A stretch of DNA of 64,000 nt from Alphaproteobacteria bacterium (GTDB lineage: Bacteria; Pseudomonadota; Alphaproteobacteria; Micropepsales; Micropepsaceae). Positions 28,702 to 37,654 of this stretch are shown piece after piece (within the stretch, counting starts at the first letter, position 1; the number at the start of each line of letters is the position of its first letter). Where the stretch lies: contig JAGOBA010000007.1 in NCBI GenBank assembly GCA_017983635.1, positions 1 through 64,000 on the forward strand, written 5' to 3'. Made by a program: the position numbers and the translations under genes. The notes beneath the pieces are model-generated. The model saw only the letters and a list, made by a program, of their open reading frames with translations, did no database searches and was not told where the DNA came from.

Positions 28702-29256
28702 ATGAAGATCCTCGTCCTCTACGGCACGACCGAAGGCCAGACGCGCAAGATCGCGGACTTTGTAACCACGCGCCTCAAACAGCGCGGCGACGTCGTGGCG
28801 TTGATCGATGCGGCCGATGTGCCGTGGGACATGCGTCCAAGCGACTATGATGCTGCCCTATTGGCGGGCTCGCTACACGCGGGCGTCTATCAAACCCCGC
28901 TCATTCACTTCGCGAGCAAACACCACGAAGCGCTCAACCGGATGCCGACCGCGTTCCTGTCGATCTCGCTCTCGGCCGCAGGTAAGGATCCGGACGACTT
29001 GAAAGGCATGGTCGTGTGCGCTGACCTGTTTCAAAAGGAAACCGGTTGGACGCCCGGCACCATCCACCACATCGCCGGCGCCTTCCGTTTTGCCGAATAC
29101 GACTTCTTCAAGCGCTGGATGATGAAGGTCATCGCCTGGGAGCGCGGGATGAAGATCGGCGGCGCGTTGGAACTGGAGCTCACCGATTGGGACGCTGTCG
29201 CCAAAGTCGCCGAAGATTTTCACGAGCGCGCCTCGCGGCAGCGCTCGGCTGCGTAA
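28702..29256 (+). CDS. HemG-like flavodoxin-domain protein
   Basis: 184 residues from ATG at 28702. It starts KILVLYGTTEGQTRKIADFV, the FMN-phosphate loop of flavodoxins, and continues with YDAALLAGSLHAGVYQTPLIHF, PTAFLSISLSAAG and GAFRFAEYDFFKRWMMKVIA, as in the menaquinone-dependent protoporphyrinogen oxidase HemG. Because HemG suits anaerobic heme synthesis, the FNR-type box upstream fits that role. A general flavodoxin-like reductase is the alternative. The CBS gene follows 16 bases downstream. Confidence 0.85.
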   Translation: MKILVLYGTTEGQTRKIADFVTTRLKQRGDVVALIDAADVPWDMRPSDYDAALLAGSLHAGVYQTPLIHFASKHHEALNRMPTAFLSISLSAAGKDPDDLKGMVVCADLFQKETGWTPGTIHHIAGAFRFAEYDFFKRWMMKVIAWERGMKIGGALELELTDWDAVAKVAEDFHERASRQRSAA

Positions 29257-29272
29257 CCCGAAGGAGGCCCTC

Positions 29273-29692
29273 ATGCGGCGCTTGTCCGACATCGTCCTCA
29301 ACCAACATCCCCTGACCTTGCCCGCGACCGTTTCCGTCAAGGAGGCTTGCCAGAAAATGCGCGACAATCACGTCGGCTCCGTTCTGGTGACGGACGCGAA
29401 GGGACACCTTGCCGGCATCTTCACCGGACGCGATGCGGTCTATCGCGTTGTCGCCGCCGGCAAAGCCGCCGGCACAACAAAGGTGGGCGAGGTGATGACG
29501 CCGGGTCCAGAAACCATGTCCCCGGACAAAACCGCGATCGAAGCGCTTCGACTGATGTGGGACGGTGGCTTCCGCCACATCCCCGTCGTTCGGGACGGCA
29601 AGATCCTAGGCATTGTCTCGCGCGGCGACTTCAAGGCGCACGAAAACGACCGCCTCGAAGAAGAGCGTGAACTCTGGGAACACATACGCTGA
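29273..29692 (+). CDS. CBS-domain pair protein
   Basis: 139 residues forming two CBS motifs: VSVKEACQKMRDNHVGSVLVTDAKGHLAGIFTGRDAVYRVV and MSPDKTAIEALRLMWDGGFRHIPVVRDGKILGIVSRGDFK. Such stand-alone pairs bind adenine nucleotides and sense energy state. It probably shares the transcript of the HemG-like gene and so the FNR-type control. AAGGAGG stands just before the ATG. Confidence 0.92.
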   Translation: MRRLSDIVLNQHPLTLPATVSVKEACQKMRDNHVGSVLVTDAKGHLAGIFTGRDAVYRVVAAGKAAGTTKVGEVMTPGPETMSPDKTAIEALRLMWDGGFRHIPVVRDGKILGIVSRGDFKAHENDRLEEERELWEHIR

Positions 29693-29865
29693 CGTGCAAC
29701 CAGCGCGAAGACTCCACAGGCGCCACACCCGCGAACCACAACCGCGACGGCATGACGAACGCGATCTCTCGCCACGGTCGTGGGGACACCGCTCGACATT
29801 GCGAAGAGTTCACGCCTGAAGCACAAGTTCTGAATTAGCTTTTCGCAATTGTTTCGTCGCGGAGA

Positions 29866-30765
29866 GTGTCCGTGGAATCGTTTCTCGTTTGGCTCGTCAG
29901 CGCGAGCTTGTTCGGCACCTGGGTTTCCTCGACGCAAGTGGGCCAGCTGCAGCCCTGCAGCGAAGCCGACCGCTTTGCGCTTAGTGCCGCCCAGAACGCG
30001 GCGACGATCGATAGTGCACCTCTGGCGCCGTTCGGGCGGCCTGAAACCGGCTGGCAGATCTACGAGGCACAAGTCGCGGCGACCATCGGCACCACGTGCG
30101 CGGCGCAGTCGAAGCGCTTCGCCGCGTCGGTGGCGCGCTGGCAGTCCCAACATCGCCTTCCTGCGACGGGAACAGTAGGTCCGGCGACCTTGGCGGCGAT
30201 GAAACAGGCGTGGCAGAAGGCGCGGCCATTCATAGCCGCGTTCGCCGAAGGCGACTGCCCTGAGGCCGCAGCCGCCGAAGAGCTTGCCGACATTGGCCCG
30301 CGTGAGGGATGGCTCGGCAAGGAAACGCAGCTTCACGCCCAAGCCCTCGCGGCGCTTCGGCGCATGGTCGCGGCGGCGCGCGCCGCCGATCCGCGTATTG
30401 CGGCCGATCCGCAGATGCTGACGATTGTGTCAGCGTTTCGATCGCCCGAATACGACGCCGCGAAGTGTGCCGGCGGAAGATGCAACGGCATCGCGAAGGC
30501 ACGCTGTTCGGCGCACCGCACGGGAACGGCGGTCGATCTCTATGTCGGGGCGGCGCCAGGGCATTCCCCGGTCGGTTCGGACGATGAGAACCGCCTCTTC
30601 CAGTCGCGCACGCCCACTTATCGCTGGTTGGTGAAGAACGCGGCGCAGTTCGGTTTCGTGAACTATGTGTTCGAGCCGTGGCACTGGGAGTGGGTTGGCG
30701 CACCGGCTCAGCAATCGGCTTCCTACGATCGGCGATCGGTGTCTGCACACGGCATCATGCGTTGA
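29866..30765 (+). CDS. VanY-like M15 peptidase with peptidoglycan-binding motif
   Basis: 299 residues from GTG at 29866 (a second GTG at 29872 is possible). A hydrophobic N-terminus leads into a PG-binding-1-like segment (FAASVARWQSQHRLPATGTVGPATLAAMKQ, about 85-113). The C-terminal D-Ala-D-Ala carboxypeptidase domain has zinc ligands in CSAHRTGTAVDLYVG (His217, Asp224) and EPWHWEW (His273), with FQSRTPTYRWLVKNAAQFGFVNYVFEP between. It trims or cleaves wall peptides in the periplasm. Four Cys in the insert CAGGRCNGIAKARC and nearby are unusual. Confidence 0.88.
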   Translation: MSVESFLVWLVSASLFGTWVSSTQVGQLQPCSEADRFALSAAQNAATIDSAPLAPFGRPETGWQIYEAQVAATIGTTCAAQSKRFAASVARWQSQHRLPATGTVGPATLAAMKQAWQKARPFIAAFAEGDCPEAAAAEELADIGPREGWLGKETQLHAQALAALRRMVAAARAADPRIAADPQMLTIVSAFRSPEYDAAKCAGGRCNGIAKARCSAHRTGTAVDLYVGAAPGHSPVGSDDENRLFQSRTPTYRWLVKNAAQFGFVNYVFEPWHWEWVGAPAQQSASYDRRSVSAHGIMR

Positions 30766-31136
30766 ACGAATCACTTTCAGTCCGCATCGCTCCGATTGAG
30801 ATCATGATTCGGAAACGAGAATTGCGCCTAGAGTCGTGTGCACGCGCACGTTGCTGTTCGGTGGAAAAGTGCTTGTGTGCAAGAGAGTTATCCGCAGCTC
30901 CTCATCGCAATTGTCGAGGCAAAAATACATCGCACGCAATGATCCTCGACGCATGCGCGCAAACCGGCCAACCGTCACTTGACGCAACTCGCACCGCAGC
31001 AAACTGTCTGAAAAACAAGACAAAGAGATTCGTTAAACACGGATCAACGCCGTTGCCGAGGTGCGAATTCCAACTCCGTTGGCCACGTTCCAAGTGCAAC
31101 GAATTCGGGTCGACAATGGAGGTATTCGGGGGACAG
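30766..31136. other. 371-base intergenic region before the exopolysaccharide locus
   Basis: It is less GC-rich than its flanks, with short A runs (GAAAAACAAGACAAAG near 31010), consistent with a promoter region and with the AT-rich preference of MucR-type regulators. No convincing -35/-10 pair, terminator or RNA gene was found. The open frame through it joins the downstream gene but has no protein-like pattern before 31137. Confidence 0.45.
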
Positions 31137-31748
31137 ATGGCTAGAGCACTCGCTATCGCATTCCTTGCAGTCATCGGCATTTGCGGATGCACGAGCGCGC
31201 CGGGCCCGGAAGCGCCGAGCCGCGCCGAGGCCTATTCCAACGCCGCCGAATACGTGATCGGTCCGGGCGACGCGCTCGACGTCTTCGTCTGGAAAAACGC
31301 CGAGCTGTCCGTGAAGGTGCCGGTGCGCCCCGATGGCCGCATCTCGATCCCCCTTGCCCAAGACGTGCAGGCCGCGGGAAAGACATCCAATCAACTCGCT
31401 GCCGATATTCGCACGGCATTGCTCAAATTCGTGAAGGACCCGGTTGTAACGGTGATCGTTCAGTCCGTCCAAACCGGCGGAAATGAGCGCATCATGGTCA
31501 TTGGCGCAGCCTCCAATCCGCGGGCTGTGCCCTATCGTGCGGGTTTGACCGTCCTCGACGTCATGGTTGAAGTCGGCGGCCTCAAGGAATTCGCCGCCGG
31601 CAACCGCGCAACGCTTCTGCGGCGCGCCAAAGACGGCAACGCGGAAATACCTCTTCGCCTCGCCGATCTGCTCGAAGACGGCAAACCGGAAGACAACGTC
31701 GCGATGTTGCCCGGCGATGTGATCCGCATTCCGGAACGGTGGTTCTAA
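31137..31748 (+). CDS. Polysaccharide export lipoprotein (Wza-type, XrtA system)
   Basis: 203 residues from ATG at 31137, which follows CGGGGGAC; an ATG at 31116 is possible. The N-terminus is a lipoprotein signal with Cys18 in ICGC. The mature part has EYVIGPGDALDVFVWKNAELSVKVPVRPDGRISIPLAQDVQAAGKT, the polysaccharide export domain, and an SLBB-like end (MLPGDVIRIPERWF). It forms or contacts the outer-membrane exit for the exopolysaccharide. It opens the locus, one base before the next gene. Confidence 0.92.
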   Translation: MARALAIAFLAVIGICGCTSAPGPEAPSRAEAYSNAAEYVIGPGDALDVFVWKNAELSVKVPVRPDGRISIPLAQDVQAAGKTSNQLAADIRTALLKFVKDPVVTVIVQSVQTGGNERIMVIGAASNPRAVPYRAGLTVLDVMVEVGGLKEFAAGNRATLLRRAKDGNAEIPLRLADLLEDGKPEDNVAMLPGDVIRIPERWF

Positions 31749-31749
31749 C

Positions 31750-33507
31750 ATGACGCAAAGCACGCACCTTGCCCGCCTCGATCACGCCGGCGCGGCCGTT
31801 CCCGCAATCAAGGAACTGCTGACGACGATCGTCGACGAAATCAAACGCAGTTGGTCGTCGCGTGGCTTCGGCCTCTTGTTGGCCTGGACCCTGGCGGCGA
31901 CGACGGCCGTGGTCGCGCTCGTCCTTCCCGACCGGTACAGCGCGCGCGCCCAAATCTACGTGAACACCGACACCCTGTTGCGCCCGCTGCTCAAAGGTCT
32001 GGCGATCGACACCAATCCGGAACAACAAGTCAGCTTGCTCCAAAAAACATTGCTGACCGACGCCAACCTGTCGAAGGTCCTGCTGCAACTGGACGAGGAC
32101 TTGAAAGTCGCCAGCCGCAGCGATCTCGCCAGCGCGGTCGATGGGCTGCGCTCGCAAATCAAGATCGACGGCATCGGCAACCAGCTTTTCTCGATCAGCT
32201 ATGAGGGTCCAGCACCTGAGCGCGCGCGCCAGGTCGTGCAGTCACTGCTGACGATCTTCATCGAGTCGAACTTGGGCCAAAGCCGCACCGACATGCAGGC
32301 CGCGCGCGACTTCGTCGACCAGCAGATCGCCCAATACGAAACGCAATTGCGTGAAGCCGATCAGAAGCTGGCGCAGTTTCGGGCTGAACATATTGGCGTG
32401 CTCGGACAAGACGGGTTCGCCGCACGGCTCGAAGGCGCGCGAACGGCGTTTGAAGTCGCGTCCGTCGAGCTGCAGGCGGCGCGCGAGATGCGTGCCACGC
32501 TGGAGCAACGGCTAAGCCGCACCCAGGCCTTCCTCCAGGCCGACACGCCGCCGCCGCAAATCGTCGTTGGCGATCAGCTGATCGTTTCCGCGATTGACCG
32601 CATCAACACGCTGAGGGCGCAATTGCAGGCGCTCCGGCTGCGTTACACCGACGACCATCCGGACGTAATCGCGGCACGCGACGAACTTGCGGCATTGGTC
32701 CACCAGTACTCGGATCAAGGCGCCGCCGCGGTTGCGCGCGTGCCAAAAGCGCCGGTGGCGGCCGCCGTGCCCGAGACACGCGGTCAGTACGTGACCGCCG
32801 ATGCCTCGAACGGGACTGGACCGAAGATCGTGTCCGACGCGTCAGGAATCGCCAAGTCGGTACTGCCGACGGCGACGACGCCGAACCCGGAATACGCGGA
32901 ACTTCAGGTGCAGCTCCTGAAGGCGAAGTTCGCCACCACGGAGGCCGAACAGAGAGTGGCGCGCGCGAAAGCGGCACTATCCTCGCTGCAGGCCGAGGCA
33001 CGGGTCGCGCCGCCCGTCGAGGCCGAACTCGCAGACCTGACGCGCGGCTATGAAGTGATGAAGAAGAACTACGAAGCGCTGCTTGGCCGTCGCGAGTCCG
33101 CGCGTCTGTCGCAGGCCGCCGATACCTCAGTCGACGTCGTACAGTTCCGCGTGGTCGAGCCGCCGGTAACGCCCGCAAACCCAAGCGGCCCCAACCGCAA
33201 CATCTTCCTCTTGTTCGGCACGATGCTGGCGCTCGCCGGTGGCGGCTTCGGCGCCTTCGTGCGTGGTACCTTCCAAGATGCGGTGATCAGCCCGCGCGAC
33301 TTGCAATCCACCTTCGGTCTGCCGGTCGTCGCCACGATCGGCGCACCGGCCGGGCCCCGTCAGCCGTTCTACATGACGCAGTGGGCGTGGCTCATCGGCT
33401 CGATCGTCGGCATCGTTGTCAGCATGATCGCGATCGCCTTCGTCGCCCCGTACCTTGAGCCGTATCGCTTCAGAGCCTTCCAAATTCTCGCCGGAATTTT
33501 GAGTTAG
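31750..33507 (+). CDS. Chain-length determinant protein (XrtA system, GNVR type)
   Basis: 585 residues. A membrane helix near residues 36-56 (GFGLLLAWTLAATTAVVALVL) begins a Wzz domain (YSARAQIYVNTDTLLRPLL); long coiled-coil segments lie around residues 180-260 and 385-440; a GNVR-like region (VVEPPVTPANPSGPNRNIF) precedes the second helix, and a third ends the protein. It sets polymer length together with a partner kinase. No kinase domain is fused; the separate ATPase follows. Confidence 0.92.
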   Translation: MTQSTHLARLDHAGAAVPAIKELLTTIVDEIKRSWSSRGFGLLLAWTLAATTAVVALVLPDRYSARAQIYVNTDTLLRPLLKGLAIDTNPEQQVSLLQKTLLTDANLSKVLLQLDEDLKVASRSDLASAVDGLRSQIKIDGIGNQLFSISYEGPAPERARQVVQSLLTIFIESNLGQSRTDMQAARDFVDQQIAQYETQLREADQKLAQFRAEHIGVLGQDGFAARLEGARTAFEVASVELQAAREMRATLEQRLSRTQAFLQADTPPPQIVVGDQLIVSAIDRINTLRAQLQALRLRYTDDHPDVIAARDELAALVHQYSDQGAAAVARVPKAPVAAAVPETRGQYVTADASNGTGPKIVSDASGIAKSVLPTATTPNPEYAELQVQLLKAKFATTEAEQRVARAKAALSSLQAEARVAPPVEAELADLTRGYEVMKKNYEALLGRRESARLSQAADTSVDVVQFRVVEPPVTPANPSGPNRNIFLLFGTMLALAGGGFGAFVRGTFQDAVISPRDLQSTFGLPVVATIGAPAGPRQPFYMTQWAWLIGSIVGIVVSMIAIAFVAPYLEPYRFRAFQILAGILS

Positions 33508-33525
33508 TAACCAGGAGCACGCGCT

Positions 33526-34251
33526 GTGAACGCCTACGCCCGCTTTGATGTTGAGCGCCTTGCCTCCGGAACCTCACCCGAATTGTGGACGGGATCGGTA
33601 CGGCTTGCCGGCCGCGAGCCGCCCGGCGAGTTCCGCTTTGTAAAATGGCACCTGTTCTCGCGCGCCCGCGCGAACCCGCCGCCGGCGCCGAAGAATGCCC
33701 AAACCGTCTTGGTGACCAGCGCGCGTCCGTTCGAGGGCAAAACCTATGTCGCGCGGAACCTGGCGGCCAGCTTGGCGCTCGATAATCAAAACGACGTCAC
33801 CCTGATCGACGCGAACTTCAACAACCCCGGCCTGCCGCCCGCAGCAGCGACGGGCGGCTACAACAGGGGCCTGCTGGACGCGATCGCGGACGACAACTTC
33901 GATTTGGTCTCGGCGTTTCTCGACTGCAGCCGCACCAACGTTCATCTGTTGGCCGGCGGCCGGCCGCGGGCCAACGTGCCCGAAATGCTCAACAGCGAAA
34001 GAGTCCCCGCAATCCTACGCCAACTCACGGCGGGGTCTGCGGACAGCTTCGTCGTCGTTGACGGCGGCGCGATGCTGGCGAACAGCGAGGCATCGCGCCT
34101 GGCGCAGTATTGCGGCCATGTTCTCTTCGTCGTCTCCGAGGGCACGTCCCGCAAGTCCGACATCGCCAACGCGCTATCGCTGCTCGATCAAGACGCGGGG
34201 CCGATAGACTCTGAAAATTTCAGCTTTGTGTTCAACAAGAAGTCCAATTGA
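33526..34251 (+). CDS. BY-kinase-like ATPase of the XrtA locus, degenerate
   Basis: 241 residues, GTG start near 33526. Position after the chain-length protein, and the segments EFRFVKWHLF, VLVTSARPFEGKTYVARNLAASLA and VTLIDANFNNPGLP, identify it as the locus's tyrosine autokinase-type P-loop protein. Compared with the family, Walker A has PFEGKT for PGEGKS (Phe69), Walker A' has Asn97 for Asp, and the third motif reads VVDGGAML without the usual Pro pair. No tyrosine cluster is at the C-terminus (FSFVFNKKSN). It may bind nucleotide poorly and act as a structural partner. Confidence 0.8.
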   Translation: MNAYARFDVERLASGTSPELWTGSVRLAGREPPGEFRFVKWHLFSRARANPPPAPKNAQTVLVTSARPFEGKTYVARNLAASLALDNQNDVTLIDANFNNPGLPPAAATGGYNRGLLDAIADDNFDLVSAFLDCSRTNVHLLAGGRPRANVPEMLNSERVPAILRQLTAGSADSFVVVDGGAMLANSEASRLAQYCGHVLFVVSEGTSRKSDIANALSLLDQDAGPIDSENFSFVFNKKSN

Positions 34252-34279
34252 CGTCGGCGTAATCCGGGCGAGGCAAACG

Positions 34280-35764
34280 ATGCCGCTTGCGAATTCGACT
34301 AGGGCCGCTCGAGCGTCGCTGCGCGCGACGCTCTGCGCTTGCGCATCGCTGGCGGCTCTCTCCGGCACCGCCTGGGCCGACAAGGGTACACAGGAACGCT
34401 CCGCCAACACGTTTCACTTCCGGCCGAGCATCGGCATCGAAGTCAACGCGACCGACAACGTCCGCCGCGAGACAACGAACAAAGACCGCGATGTGGTCGC
34501 GGTGCCGCGGCTCGGCTTGGACATGGACGCCAAGACCGACGACCTCGACCTCTTCGTCAATGCAGGGCTGGTCTACCACTCGTTCTTTGAAAACAGCTCG
34601 CTCGACCGCTTTTCCGGCAGCCTGCTTGCGCATGCGACGCTCACAGCCGTGCCGAATTTGCTCTTCATCGACGCCAACGCGCAAATCAGCGACGAGTTCC
34701 TGAACATCGCCGACGTCTCGGCGACAGGGTTGCCGAACGGCGCTCCGCAAGCGCGCATCTTCAACTATCAACTGAGCCCCTACGTCAAAGCGGTAATCTT
34801 CGGCGAAGTGGATTCGCTGGTCCGCGCGCGCGTCACCGCAGTTCGCACCGACACCTACGGCCTCACGATTCCAACCCCCACGTTGGGCAACTCGCTCGCC
34901 TATCAAGCGGCCGCCGTCTTCGGCAACGGCGAGCGTGGCCGTGTCGTGGAATGGCGGTTGAGCGGCGACCACACCCGCGAAGAACGCGACGGCGGGCGCG
35001 AATTCACCAGCAGCGACGGGCTCCTCGGCCTAACGTTCCACGTGACACCACGGATCGATTTGTTGGCACGCGGCGGCTACGAGGAGCTAACCGACCCTGG
35101 CATCACGCCGATCCGCGGCGCGATTTGGGCCGGCGGCGCGCTCTACAAGCTCGGCGACGCCTCATTCGTCACCGGCGAATACCGCCATCGGTTCGATCGA
35201 GACTCCTGGTTCGGTCAAGCGGAGTTGGCGATGTCGTCCCGCTTGTTCGTTTCCGCAAACTACGAGGAGCGGGTCGAGAGCCAGCAATTGCGCCTGGGCC
35301 GCTCTTTGACGGACTTATTCAATCAACAGGCCTCGATCCCTCCGCCGCCCGCACCCGCTCCGTTCTCGCTCGACGAGGATTTCGTCGATCAGGTTTTCTT
35401 TGCCCGCGATGCCTATCTCGGCGCGCGCTACGTCACGCCCGAGCGGAGCTTCGCGTTGGCGGCAAAGCTATCTCGGCGCGAGTTTGAAGCCTTGGCGACG
35501 GACGACAAGACCGCGGGCGTCACCGCAACCTACAGCGAACGCTTCCACACAAAGCTCACACTCAACCTGGTTGGCGACTACAACGCGCGGCTGGATGCCC
35601 CCATTGGATTGATCCCGGTCGACCGCTACACGGCGTCAAGCGGTCTCGTCTATCTGCTCGGCGAGACGGCCTCCGCTCGGCTACAGTACACATGGAGCCA
35701 AACCACCGGCGCCGACACGATCACCGAAAACCTGATCAGCGCTTCGATGGCGAAGTCATTCTGA
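34280..35764 (+). CDS. Outer-membrane beta-barrel protein of the exopolysaccharide locus
   Basis: 494 residues from ATG at 34280. A signal peptide ends near GTAWAD. The rest is a run of alternating strands with aromatic ends (FHFRPSIGIEVNATDNVRR, LDLFVNAGLVYHSF, RIDLLARGGYEELTDPG, ASFVTGEYRHRFDRDSWFGQAELAMSSRLFVSANYEERV) and finishes with a terminal Phe, the usual outer-membrane signature. The BBP2-type barrels of this kind are typical XrtA-locus members. The exact role in export is not known. Its stop overlaps the next ATG (TGATG). Confidence 0.85.
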   Translation: MPLANSTRAARASLRATLCACASLAALSGTAWADKGTQERSANTFHFRPSIGIEVNATDNVRRETTNKDRDVVAVPRLGLDMDAKTDDLDLFVNAGLVYHSFFENSSLDRFSGSLLAHATLTAVPNLLFIDANAQISDEFLNIADVSATGLPNGAPQARIFNYQLSPYVKAVIFGEVDSLVRARVTAVRTDTYGLTIPTPTLGNSLAYQAAAVFGNGERGRVVEWRLSGDHTREERDGGREFTSSDGLLGLTFHVTPRIDLLARGGYEELTDPGITPIRGAIWAGGALYKLGDASFVTGEYRHRFDRDSWFGQAELAMSSRLFVSANYEERVESQQLRLGRSLTDLFNQQASIPPPPAPAPFSLDEDFVDQVFFARDAYLGARYVTPERSFALAAKLSRREFEALATDDKTAGVTATYSERFHTKLTLNLVGDYNARLDAPIGLIPVDRYTASSGLVYLLGETASARLQYTWSQTTGADTITENLISASMAKSF

Positions 35765-36630
35765 TGGAACGGGTCAACGCGCTTTCGTTCGACGTCGAGG
35801 ACTATTTTCAAGTTCAAGCGCTCGCCGACGCCTTTCCGCGCGACAGCTGGGACGGCCAAGAATCGCGCGTGGTGCGCAACACGAACACGTTGCTCGACAC
35901 GCTGGCAGAGAGCCGGACGCGGGCGACCTTCTTCACCCTAGGCTGGGTGGGTGAGCGCTATCCGGATCTGATACGCCGCATTGTCGCTGCCGGTCACGAG
36001 CTCGCAAGCCACGGTTACGCCCACTTCCGGGTGGATCAGCAAACCCCGGAAGAGTTCCGCGCCGACGTTCGCAAAGCCAAGCGCATCCTTGAAGACTGCT
36101 CCGGTGCGGCAGTGAAAGGCTATCGCGCGGCCACTTTTTCGGTGGGACCCTCAACCGGTTGGGCATTCCCCATCCTCCAGGAAGAGGGCTATCGCTACTC
36201 GTCGAGTGTCTATCCCGTCGCCACGGATTTTCACTCGTTCGCTGAAGCACCGCGCTTTGCCTATCAGCCTGAGGGCGCCGACGGCTTTTGGGAGTTCCCG
36301 ATCACCACCCTTCGCGCCGGCAAACGCAACATGCCGTTCGGCGGCGGTGGTTATTTCCGCTTGATGCCTTACGACCTCTTTCGCTTGGGCTTGAAGCGGG
36401 TCGAAGCGCAAGCCGCAAACCCGTTGGTCTTCTATCTGCATCCCTGGGAAGTCGATCCGGAGCAACCGCGGCCGGCCGGCGTCTCGTTCAAATCGCGGTT
36501 CCGGCATTACCTGAACCTCAATCGCACGCGACGCCGGTTGAGCCGCCTCATCGCCGACTTCCGCTGGGATCGGCTCGACGTCGCGTTTGCCGATCGCCTC
36601 CACCCCACTTCCCCAACACCGGTTCATTGA
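35764..36630 (+). CDS. XrtA-system polysaccharide deacetylase (DUF3473)
   Basis: 288 residues from ATG at 35764. The NodB-like fold has NALSFDVEDYFQV with the catalytic/metal Asp pair, HELASHGYAHFRV with the metal histidines, and YRAATFSVG. The C-terminal DUF3473 part carries FYLHPWEVDPEQPRPAG, characteristic of the exosortase-linked branch. It should remove N-acetyl groups from the polymer. Its 3' end overlaps the FemAB gene by 44 bases if that gene starts at its first ATG. Confidence 0.92.
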   Translation: MERVNALSFDVEDYFQVQALADAFPRDSWDGQESRVVRNTNTLLDTLAESRTRATFFTLGWVGERYPDLIRRIVAAGHELASHGYAHFRVDQQTPEEFRADVRKAKRILEDCSGAAVKGYRAATFSVGPSTGWAFPILQEEGYRYSSSVYPVATDFHSFAEAPRFAYQPEGADGFWEFPITTLRAGKRNMPFGGGGYFRLMPYDLFRLGLKRVEAQAANPLVFYLHPWEVDPEQPRPAGVSFKSRFRHYLNLNRTRRRLSRLIADFRWDRLDVAFADRLHPTSPTPVH

Positions 36631-37654
36631 CGTGATCGAGACCCTGCGCAGCGAAGACCGAGCCCCCTGGGATGCCTTCGTACGCGAACACCCGCGCGGG
36701 ACGTTCTTTCACCTCACCGGCTGGGCCGATGTGATGCAGAACACGCTCGGCCATCGAGCCCACTATCTGACCGCGCGACGGGGTGGCGGGATTCTCGGCG
36801 TCTTGCCGCTGGTTGAGATCAAGAGCCGGTTGTTCGGTCACGCTTTGCTTTCCAATGCATTTTGCGTGGCTGGCGGCCCGTTGGCGTTCGAAGCGGCGGT
36901 CGAGGATGAGTTGATGGCCGCCGCCGCCGGTTTGGCGCGCGATTTGAACGTCGACTATGCCGAGCTAAAGGACACGCCGCGCGCACCGGTTGGTTGGCAG
37001 TCGCACAGCGAACTCTATGCAGGCTTCGAGCGCGGGATCGACGCCGACGAAGCGGCCTGTCTGACGCAGATTCCGCGCAAGCAACGCGCTGTGGTGCGCA
37101 AAGCCAACGAAGGCGATCTGACGGTGACGATCGACGAAGGCGTCGACACTGTGTTCGAGCTATACTCGCGCACGGTTCGCGATCACGGCACGCCGGTGTT
37201 CCCAAAAGCGTTGTTCAAGTCGCTGCGCGACGTGTTTGGCACCGCATGCGAGGTGCTGACGGTCCGGCAGAACGAACAGCCGATCAGTTCGGTGATGAGC
37301 TTCTATTTCCGCGACCGCGTGCTCCCCTACTACACCGGCAGCTTGCCCGCCGCTCGCGAGTTAGGCGCGAACGACCTTATGTACTGGCGTTTGATGCGAC
37401 GCGCGGCCGAGCGCGGCTGCACCGTGTTCGACTTCGGGCGCAGCAAGGTCGGGACAGGACCGTTCTCGTTCAAAAAGAACTGGGGCTTCCCGCCGCGACC
37501 GATCACGCACCAGTTCTATCTGCATCGGGCGAAGGCGCTGCCCAATCTGAACCCGACCAATCCAAAGTTCAGCCTGGCGGTGCAGTCGTGGCGGAAGTTG
37601 CCGTTGCCGGTGGCCAACCTGATCGGCCCGTTCATCAGCCGCAGTCTGGGCTAA
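36587..37654 (+). CDS. FemAB family XrtA-associated protein
   Basis: 355 residues from ATG at 36587, overlapping the deacetylase gene; a GTG at 36632 would give a shorter protein starting at VIETLRSED and avoid most of the overlap. Two GNAT-like folds are seen (FHLTGWADVMQNTLGHRAHYLTARRGGGILGVLPLVEIKS, ISSVMSFYFRDRVLPYYTGSLPAARELGANDLMYWRLMRRA, VFDFGRSKVGTGPFSFKKNWGF). The family transfers amino acids or acyl groups from activated donors; in XrtA loci the substrate is unknown. It converges on the next gene with a 4-base overlap. Confidence 0.9.
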   Translation: MPIASTPLPQHRFIDVIETLRSEDRAPWDAFVREHPRGTFFHLTGWADVMQNTLGHRAHYLTARRGGGILGVLPLVEIKSRLFGHALLSNAFCVAGGPLAFEAAVEDELMAAAAGLARDLNVDYAELKDTPRAPVGWQSHSELYAGFERGIDADEAACLTQIPRKQRAVVRKANEGDLTVTIDEGVDTVFELYSRTVRDHGTPVFPKALFKSLRDVFGTACEVLTVRQNEQPISSVMSFYFRDRVLPYYTGSLPAARELGANDLMYWRLMRRAAERGCTVFDFGRSKVGTGPFSFKKNWGFPPRPITHQFYLHRAKALPNLNPTNPKFSLAVQSWRKLPLPVANLIGPFISRSLG

